Positions 37,101-41,420 of a DNA stretch of 41,420 nucleotides are shown in pieces. The stretch covers positions 1-41,420 of the forward strand of contig JAKBAC010000009.1 in NCBI GenBank assembly GCA_021809365.1, read 5' to 3'. The notes below the pieces were generated by a model. It saw only the letters and a program-made list of their open reading frames with translations. It had not been told where the DNA came from and ran no database searches. Source of the stretch: Planctomycetota bacterium. GTDB taxonomy: Bacteria > Planctomycetota > Phycisphaerae > WQYP01. The position numbers and the translations under genes were made by a program. How positions within the stretch are numbered: position 1 is the stretch's first letter; the number at the start of each line of letters is the position of its first letter.

Positions 37101-40100
37101 AAGCCAACGTGCCACCGTTAATCAGCGTTTGTCCGGTGAAGGTATTGATGCCGGAAAGCGTGAGGGTGGTGCCATTGCCGTTTTTCTCCAGATACCCGCC
37201 GCTGCCGTCGCCAATGCCGCCATCCCGGATAACACCGCTGAAATTTCCGGTACCATCTTCCGCCAGACCTTTGCTACCCAAGGCCACGGTACCGCCTCCA
37301 TTTAACCCGTTGATGGTCGCGCCACCCTCGCCGCTGATTTGCGAAATATCAAAGGTCGCCCCGCTGGCGATGCTCACGCCGCTGGAATTTGCAATGCTGC
37401 CGGAACCGGACAAGGCCAGGGTGCCGCTGGATACAGTGGTGGCACCGGTAAAGGTATTTGCACCGCCGAGGGTTAACGCGTACCCGGCCGAACTCGCGGT
37501 AACCGTCAGTCCACCGGTGCCGCTGATAACTCCCTGGAAATTGTAGGTGCCGCTACCGGTGATATTGACCACAAGCGTGTTGGCACCGAGTTTGACGGAT
37601 GTGCCGCTGTCACCGGATAGATTGTTAATGGTCTCGGTGCCTGAGGCCGCAGAAATGTCGAATGTCCCGCCATTGGTGATACTGACATACCCGGAATCGG
37701 CAATGCTGCCGGAACCGGAAAGCGCCAGCGTGCCCCCGAAGTTGCTGACCGAAGTACCGCCGGTGTAAGTATTGGTATTCGTCAAGGTGAGTATTCCGCC
37801 GCCTTGTTGACTCAAGTAACCAGCGCCGGAGATCACTCCCGAGAAAGTGATGTTATCCGACCGGAAAAACGATAAACGTGAGTTACCGACCATGGCCACA
37901 TTGCCGCTGATGCTGCCGGCGGTGCCGTTCGTACCAACTTGTAAGTAACTGCCGCTGGAAATGGTGGTACCGCCGGAATAGGTATCGGTGCCGGTTATAG
38001 CCAGGGTTTTGTTTGATACGCCGTCACCGTTGACAGTCAGTGAACCCGATCCGGAAATATCCCCGGCCAGCGTCAGGTTATGGAGCGTACCTGTGTTGAT
38101 GGTGTTGGCACCGGTAAGGGTCATGGCATTGTTGATAGTGTTGGCGGCAGTGTCCACTACTTCGCTATGTGGACCATTTGCACTGGCCTGAGTTAATGTT
38201 GCATCATTTAACGCGATGGTAACGCCACTGGCCGGCAAATTGTTATTGTTGGCCGAGCTGACCTGATAACCAAAGAGCACGTTTGTGGCCAGCGAACCGT
38301 TGCCGATTTGCAGCGTGCCGTTGCCGAAAGTGCCGGAATTATTCTGCGTAAGGCTGATCGTGCCGTCCTGCAGCACGAACGTGGCGGCACCGGATTGGTT
38401 AATTTGGGTTTCCACATCACTTGTAGGGTTCGCGTTGGCATCAAAGGTATTAATGATGCCGCTGCCGCCGTCCGAGTTCACCACGAAGCCACCGCCGCCG
38501 CCTAGACCGTTTGAAACGAGGGTGCCTCCGTCAAAGGTAACTGTGGCCGGGCCGTTGCTGGTATTACCCGGCACAAGGGTAGGAACGCTTGACGTGCTGC
38601 CATTTCCAATCGTGACGGTAAGATTGCTGGCGAAAGTATCGCCAGCATTGGTAAGTGTCAGAGTGTGGTTGCCGGAAATCTGAATGTTACTGTCAAAATT
38701 AATCGGTGCGCTGATGGTGGCGTTGTTATTGAGGCTGATTTGTACCGTACCGGTGCTGCCGCCATTGTTTAGCGTGAGGGTGTCACTTGTACCGGCGCTG
38801 GCGATGGTGTAGCTGGAAGCGGTGAGCGAATTAAACACGATACCCGCCGCAATCACGGGGCCGTCGATAGTAATAGTATTTCCGGTTCCATTCGCACCAA
38901 TTGAGGCGATGTCGCCATTGGCCCAGGCTACATCAGAAGTGCCATTGCCCCAGTTGGCGGTGCTGGTATCCCAGTTCCCCAAACCATCGCTGCCGGTGTG
39001 ATTATGTGAGGGATCCCAGGTGAGAGTCGGAATGGGCGGGGTGGGATTGAAAATAGCAATTTCATGAAGGCTGTTGAAATTGTAATTGATGGACCAACCA
39101 GCCAGTGAACCGGTGAGTCCGACCACGGAGGCAAAGGAACTACCAATGAGCGTACCGCCGGAATAATTGGCGATAATGTAATCGTTTAGTGTTTGTGTGC
39201 CGGTGGGGTGAATATCCAAATGTAAATTCGTTATGAACAGACCGCCGTTGACGGTGATGAGGTCGCCGGTGTTGTTGGTCAAATTCCAATTCAGCGTGCC
39301 GGTACCGGTCATGCTCGCGTTCGACGATAAGATGGTGATATTGCTATTGGCCAACGAGCCGGTGAGGTTCAATGACACCGCATTATTGCTAATGTCGCCG
39401 ACAGTGGTCGGCCCGGTGTAGGTGTTGTTGCCGGAAAGCGTAAGTTGAGAATTCAGATTTTTGAAATCAGTGATGGTCAAGCCGCCGGTGCCCGATCCAC
39501 TGATTATTCCGGACCAGGTGCCGGAATTGCCGTGCATTTCCAAGTTCATTTCATTGGCACCATCCAGGATGAGGTTGTTGGAAATGCTAAGGCCTGAAGT
39601 GCCATATTGGATCGAGGCAAAGGACGGGGGGTTCAGCGTAACTGAGCCGGTGCCGAACGCGGTGTTGGTATCCACGCGCACATTCCCGGCATTGATGAAG
39701 GTGCCGCCCTGGTAGGTGTTGTTTCCGCCCAGTTCAATGCCACCGGAATAACTGGCGCTGCTGTTGAGCGTGAGTGAACTCCCGGCTCCGCCGCTGATCG
39801 TACCGGAAAGCAACTGCCGCATATTAGCCGTCGGCGAGCTGTTAATGGTATCCCCGGTGCCGGTGAGGCTGATATTGTTGGCGATGGTGACGGCGGCGGA
39901 GTCCACCGTTTCACCATTTGGACCGGTTACGCTGGCTTGGGTCAGAGTTCCACCATCAAGCGTGATACCCACATTACTGGCGGGCAGATTGTTGTTGTTG
40001 AGCGAGCTGACCTGATAGCCAAAGAGCACGTTTGTGGCAAGAGAATTATTGCCGATTTGCAGCGTACCATTGTTGAAAGTGCTGGAATTATTCTGCGTGA

Positions 40101-41064
40101 GGTTGATCGTGCCGTCCTGCAGCACAAATGTGGCGGCACCGGATTGGTTAATCTGGGTTTTTACATCACTTCCAGCGTTTGCGTTGGCGTCGAAGGTATT
40201 GGTAATCCCGCTGCCGCCGTCCGAGTTAACCGCGGAGCCGCCGCCGCCGAGGCTATTGCTGATCAGCGTGCCGCTGTTAAAAGTGACAAACGCGGGGCCG
40301 CTGCTGCCATCCCCTTCAGAGGACGCGTTTATAGTTGGAACATTTGATGTGCCGGTCCCGATAATAACACCTATACCGCTTCCAAAGGTGCTGCCACCGA
40401 TAAGCGTCATTGTTTTATTGCCGGATACCAATAAATTGCTGTTGACGGTAAATGGCGTACTTAGGGTGAAATTGTTGTTCAGAACAATGTCGACATTATT
40501 GCTGCCATTGGCCAGCGTAATGTTATCGGTGGTGTTGCCGGCAATGGTGTAGTACGCGCCGGAGCTCATCGCATTAAAAGTCAAACCGCTGGCGGTAATG
40601 CCTGTGGTATCAATGGTGACGGTTTCCGAAGTGCTGCCATTGTTGCCGAAGGCGGCTACATTTCCGTTGGACCAGGTTGATCCGGGAGTCCAGCCCGTTG
40701 CTGTTGTATCCCAGCTGCCCGACGCATCCACGCCGCCCGGTGCCCAGGTTTGTGTACTGGCGGCTTGAAGATTCGCACCGGCCCATCCGCCGGCGGCCAG
40801 CACCGAAGCCGCAGCCAGCGTCAATAGTCGCCGGGAAATGGATTTCTGATCAGGGGACCGTGCAAAAACAACTTCACACTTTCTGGCTGGCCCTTTTGGC
40901 CGTTGGCATCGTTGTTCACTCCTTACAGACCCACTGGCGGGGTATGCGCGTCGCTCACGCCTCGCCAGCGGCCAAAATCCCTGCGCCAAAAAATATGAAT
41001 TTATTTTTGCGCAGTCCCTAACCACACGATTCATGGAATTTAGAGCGTTGTTGTTACGTGACAT
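31168..41064 (-). CDS. Giant autotransporter with PATR-type repeats and outer-membrane beta-barrel
   Basis: A ~3298-residue type V secreted surface protein. The C-terminal ~290 residues (31168 to about 32010) are an autotransporter beta-domain ending in Phe (MAGVAVNF), as expected for BAM-dependent insertion. The passenger is Gly/Ser/Thr/Asn-rich with many autotransporter-associated beta-strand repeats (LTLSGANTYTGGT, LTLSGNNTFTGGA, GTLALSGSGSIA). Three large modules start with a similar W...GSWDTT...W.NGD.A..G segment (near 40750, 39010 and 36370). The ATG at 41064 has AAGGAG eight bases upstream. The hydrophobic signal core (LLTLAAASVLAAGGWAGA) starts unusually late, near residue 80, because residues 16-70 are encoded by repeat element B3. 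Low-complexity composition and near-identical internal duplications suggest recombination. The ligand or role is unknown; adhesion is a reasonable guess. Confidence 0.9.
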   Translation of the reverse strand: MSRNNNALNSMNRVVRDCAKINSYFLAQGFWPLARRERRAYPASGSVRSEQRCQRPKGPARKCEVVFARSPDQKSISRRLLTLAAASVLAAGGWAGANLQAASTQTWAPGGVDASGSWDTTATGWTPGSTWSNGNVAAFGNNGSTSETVTIDTTGITASGLTFNAMSSGAYYTIAGNTTDNITLANGSNNVDIVLNNNFTLSTPFTVNSNLLVSGNKTMTLIGGSTFGSGIGVIIGTGTSNVPTINASSEGDGSSGPAFVTFNSGTLISNSLGGGGSAVNSDGGSGITNTFDANANAGSDVKTQINQSGAATFVLQDGTINLTQNNSSTFNNGTLQIGNNSLATNVLFGYQVSSLNNNNLPASNVGITLDGGTLTQASVTGPNGETVDSAAVTIANNISLTGTGDTINSSPTANMRQLLSGTISGGAGSSLTLNSSASYSGGIELGGNNTYQGGTFINAGNVRVDTNTAFGTGSVTLNPPSFASIQYGTSGLSISNNLILDGANEMNLEMHGNSGTWSGIISGSGTGGLTITDFKNLNSQLTLSGNNTYTGPTTVGDISNNAVSLNLTGSLANSNITILSSNASMTGTGTLNWNLTNNTGDLITVNGGLFITNLHLDIHPTGTQTLNDYIIANYSGGTLIGSSFASVVGLTGSLAGWSINYNFNSLHEIAIFNPTPPIPTLTWDPSHNHTGSDGLGNWDTSTANWGNGTSDVAWANGDIASIGANGTGNTITIDGPVIAAGIVFNSLTASSYTIASAGTSDTLTLNNGGSTGTVQISLNNNATISAPINFDSNIQISGNHTLTLTNAGDTFASNLTVTIGNGSTSSVPTLVPGNTSNGPATVTFDGGTLVSNGLGGGGGFVVNSDGGSGIINTFDANANPTSDVETQINQSGAATFVLQDGTISLTQNNSGTFGNGTLQIGNGSLATNVLFGYQVSSANNNNLPASGVTIALNDATLTQASANGPHSEVVDTAANTINNAMTLTGANTINTGTLHNLTLAGDISGSGSLTVNGDGVSNKTLAITGTDTYSGGTTISSGSYLQVGTNGTAGSISGNVAMVGNSRLSFFRSDNITFSGVISGAGYLSQQGGGILTLTNTNTYTGGTSVSNFGGTLALSGSGSIADSGYVSITNGGTFDISAASGTETINNLSGDSGTSVKLGANTLVVNITGSGTYNFQGVISGTGGLTVTASSAGYALTLGGANTFTGATTVSSGTLALSGSGSIANSSGVSIASGATFDISQISGEGGATINGLNGGGTVALGSKGLAEDGTGNFSGVIRDGGIGDGSGGYLEKNGNGTTLTLSGINTFTGQTLINGGTLALSGSGSIADSINLTVQPGTIFDISQTTTGATVNNLGGSGTVALGAKILTLNIGSSGAFTGVIQNGGIGGGTGGSIVKNGSATLTLSGNNTFTGGATINSGTLVVGNANALGTGPVAVNGSSTLETSGALAGSGTTIAVNAASYTQASGATLALLVNSLTTHDSIALGGGAATLAGTLDLIFASGSNPLAGQNYTVVSTTHSESSGDIFNNIVLTGAGTLHATAAFDNGTGEVISLVSIPTLYWTGSTTGTALADASGSWDTTPTTNTVWSSAAASGTAQAWVNGDMASLGAGGTSAVTVTIDQSGGVSASGITFNAMTGGSYTIASAGEGDDLNLIGGTTITMNADATISAPIVGTGALNLTGSHTLTLSGANTYTGGTIINSGATLDVTGSIGGAVTDNGAFDVNNTITISDLTGTGPMAIGNADVLVVSPTAADTYSGTLTGNATTQVDVIASSLSLTGNLSEYAGTYVGSGGVLTINATGTLNSSAVLYSTHNGTINVAYSSLNGNPVNFDANSADGFLNLTGSGSGTLGNGSTLLHIFDTTGTTINTIDAGGSSNTLTIASPIQSANTGSGGSNTLVLQNGTFVLTSTNNASDFIDNGTLQIGNGTLAATAQFSASGTYSSGAYTLPGSAVGIELNKGTLAYTSSSSYAGYVANPIKVDAAGGTVDAGGGSYSLFLNGAITNTSGTLTLQHGTIVLGSSGNYAAFTGGTLVIGDGSDVTTVQFSASGTYSSGAYTLPGSTAGIELNKGTLAYTSSSSYAGYVANPIKVDAAGGTVDAGGGSYSLFLNGAITNTSGKLTLQHGTIVLGSSGNYAAFTGGTLQIGDGGDATTVQFAAAANMPASGATVAMDVGTLTYTGTGNIGISSPFTLTGANIINTGTGGDLTLFGGVSGTGSLTVNGDGTSNRILFIDNTASYTGTTTITGGALEFGGGTSGLTGNITDNAALAFLQTASSSVSGIISGTGTVTEQGGSGTTLTLSGANTYQGTTTITTGTLELTGDTSGLTGGIVNNSDLIFAQTANSSFGQVISGTGSVTQQGTATLTLSAANTYSGNTTVNSGGTLDVTGSLYQGSGHGNVLDNGTMDVANGFTVGSLTGTGTLDLTNTGSPLIVTLTSIFGGAVTGDGSLEASGSGITLTLNGSLAGFTGNLLAANGGNIVVGTGAGQLASSVNLNITNNLSISLSYGTLASLGNAVNFTGNTGTAGELFVTGTGTGTLGNVAITDTSGTTINTIDGNASATGGSGNTININGIISSDNTGGVGNSNTLILQNGTFVLNNFSNSGSFTGTHDVLQIGNGSAISIVEFNDAANLPGTASAIWLNDGELLYTVNGSGSQTVGNNIKISGASNVLGNMNSGTETLAGSISSNSAANTLAFSGGTFNLNEDNSATFTAGTFQIGDAPSTVIVSNANAFGAGAVIVNNGSTLETSYAAAGTLSGSATTVNVASFTQNPGSTLALGVTSSSTTLGSSVNDVIHVTGNAALNGTLDLILGTGSTPIKNDVYEVVTTTGTVTGTDSVLISYATGFVNPPTNLHGFATIDPGVGEIVTLETQYFSDPNIATFTPNEASVANYLNVNAIGPNTPPALATLLNTIAGESPAQQAAFLDQVTPQVYGELAANSFLGSTFLDEEVFNQIQEIFENGGFNMSGLTVLKTSDQDPFTVSMDASMASAQQQAQNAAAYLDALGMPGAGPEVPSQETPYSGFSGFVLGTITVDQLPENSGFPSQHFTAGSVLAGLDYRLNPNLVIGAFFNWGYTGGTLDSFGSRQRSSSYAPGIFAAWQQDGFYANALASYTYNTYQINRNVQSTTATGEPDANQYDAAVLAGYYFPITTGLKIGPAAGVGFTQMNVGGFNETGSPFDLSVSKQHADSLRTLLGAQGQYAFNLPQMRLPISLNFNAFWQHEFLDSSRDISASFTSLGGSFLYNTPGPSRDSALLGLGASGYLTKNVSLFVNYETQVGDKNQFAQTVMAGVAVNF
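34648..35257 (-). repeat. Near-identical 330-bp tandem duplication inside the autotransporter
   Basis: Two copies of a 110-codon unit (period 330; for example TGAATAGCTGCCGCCCCCAG at 34741 and 35071) are almost identical over about 280 bp at DNA level, including synonymous sites. The encoded unit contains GIELNKGTLAYTSSSSYAGY and VDAGGGSYSLFLNGAITNTS. The rest of the passenger is far more diverged, so this is a recent duplication. Confidence 0.85.
40854..41018. repeat. Element B, copy B3, in frame inside the autotransporter leader
   Basis: A 165-bp (55-codon) segment with terminal inverted repeats GGGACCGTGCAAAAACAACT (from 40854) and the inverse of GGGACTGCGCAAAAATAAAT (ending 41018); 27 of the first 34 positions pair. 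Its interior aligns with B2 (for example CTTTTGGCCG, TTACAGAC, TATGCGCG, CCTGCGCCA). It encodes residues 16-70 of the autotransporter (AKINSYFLAQGFWPLARRER and on). Removing it would leave an ordinary ~45-residue signal region. No target duplication is evident. Confidence 0.7.
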
Positions 41065-41146
41065 GTAGACATCTCCTTGTATTTTAACACCAGGAACCGG
41101 CCCTCTTTTTAACCATCCCAAAGACAAAGCCGCTTTGACGCCAAGA

Positions 41147-41174
41147 AGTATAGCCCCCTGATTGTTTTGCACAA
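41147..41174 (-). promoter_or_regulatory. Candidate autotransporter promoter
   Basis: Minus strand: TTGTGC (41174-41169), 16 bases, TATACT (41152-41147), about 83 bases upstream of the start codon. The -10 is good, the -35 weak. Confidence 0.3.
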
Positions 41175-41194
41175 TTCCTTAAATTTAGGGGTAG

Positions 41195-41420
41195 GCGGCG
41201 GCGGCGGCTGCCGCCGCCGCCGCAGAGCAGGAGAGCAATAGAGAGTTGACAGTAGAGCACATAAGGCTGGGACTCAAGAAATGCTGTCGCAAGATGAGAC
41301 AGCCCCTGCGGTCTACTTTCTACTCTCTACTTTCAAGGCCGCGGCGGCTGCCGCCGCAGAGCAGGAGTCGGGAGAGAGTTGAGCAGTAGAGCACATAAGG
41401 TTGGGACTCAAGAAATGCTG
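41195..41420. repeat. Tandem repeat of period ~134-140 bp with GC-rich hairpins, cut by window end
   Basis: A 14-bp perfect palindrome arm pair (GCGGCGGCGGCGGC / GCCGCCGCCGCCGC, 41195-41223) is followed by GCAGAGCAGGAG...GTAGAGCACATAAGG...GACTCAAGAAATGCTG. The same order recurs from 41341 to the window end, where the second unit has a shorter GCC hairpin. The linking part (CTACTTTCTACTCTCTACTTTC) is low-complexity. No gene is seen. Confidence 0.7.

Noticed and set aside
1..41420. tRNA or rRNA genes
   Set aside because: No T-loop/acceptor pattern or rRNA-like stretch was noticed on either strand; a covariance search was not possible.

Overview
The window looks like a chromosomal piece of a Gram-negative, moderately GC-rich bacterium, most likely a planctomycete (perhaps class Phycisphaerae). 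This is inferred from the combination of a PEP-CTERM protein, a giant autotransporter with PATR-type repeats, squalene-hopene cyclase, and Rho with an N-terminal extension; no rRNA or other taxonomic marker is present. Almost every gene is on the minus strand. The exceptions are a broken transposase and a small kinase-like gene.

Left part (1-10.3 kb): a type I-G (formerly I-U, Dpsyc/GSU0051-0054 type) CRISPR-Cas operon, read right to left: csb1 (Cas7), csb2 (Cas5-Cas6), cas3 (helicase first, HD last), csb3 (Cas8-like), then a cas4-cas1 fusion. A strong sigma70-like promoter lies at 10320-10349. Neither cas2 nor a CRISPR array is visible. About 1.4 kb of foreign DNA separates csb3 from cas4-cas1. 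It carries a RAYT/IS200-like Y1 transposase gene that is itself split by a 271-bp MITE-like element with a clean 5-bp target duplication. A second MITE copy runs off the window start, directly beside the cas4-cas1 3' end.

Middle (10.4-25.9 kb): two divergent small genes whose start codons share one CATG; a probable operon rho - epimerase - PEMT/ICMT-like methyltransferase - condensation-fold acyltransferase - comF; smc-coaE; a frameshifted S8 protease-like PEP-CTERM gene; and a squalene-hopene cyclase.

Right part (26.2-41.4 kb): a split proton-translocating transhydrogenase (pntA1, pntA2, pntB), a metallophosphoesterase whose 3' end runs into a REP-like palindrome pair, endonuclease III, a ~3300-residue autotransporter, and the start of a tandem hairpin repeat.

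The most unusual item is a dispersed ~160-bp element with long imperfect terminal inverted repeats (here 'element B'), seen three times. One copy abuts the cas4-cas1 stop codon, one supplies the stop codon of the kinase-like gene, and one lies in frame inside the N-terminal leader of the autotransporter. It resembles an ORF-permissive palindromic element.
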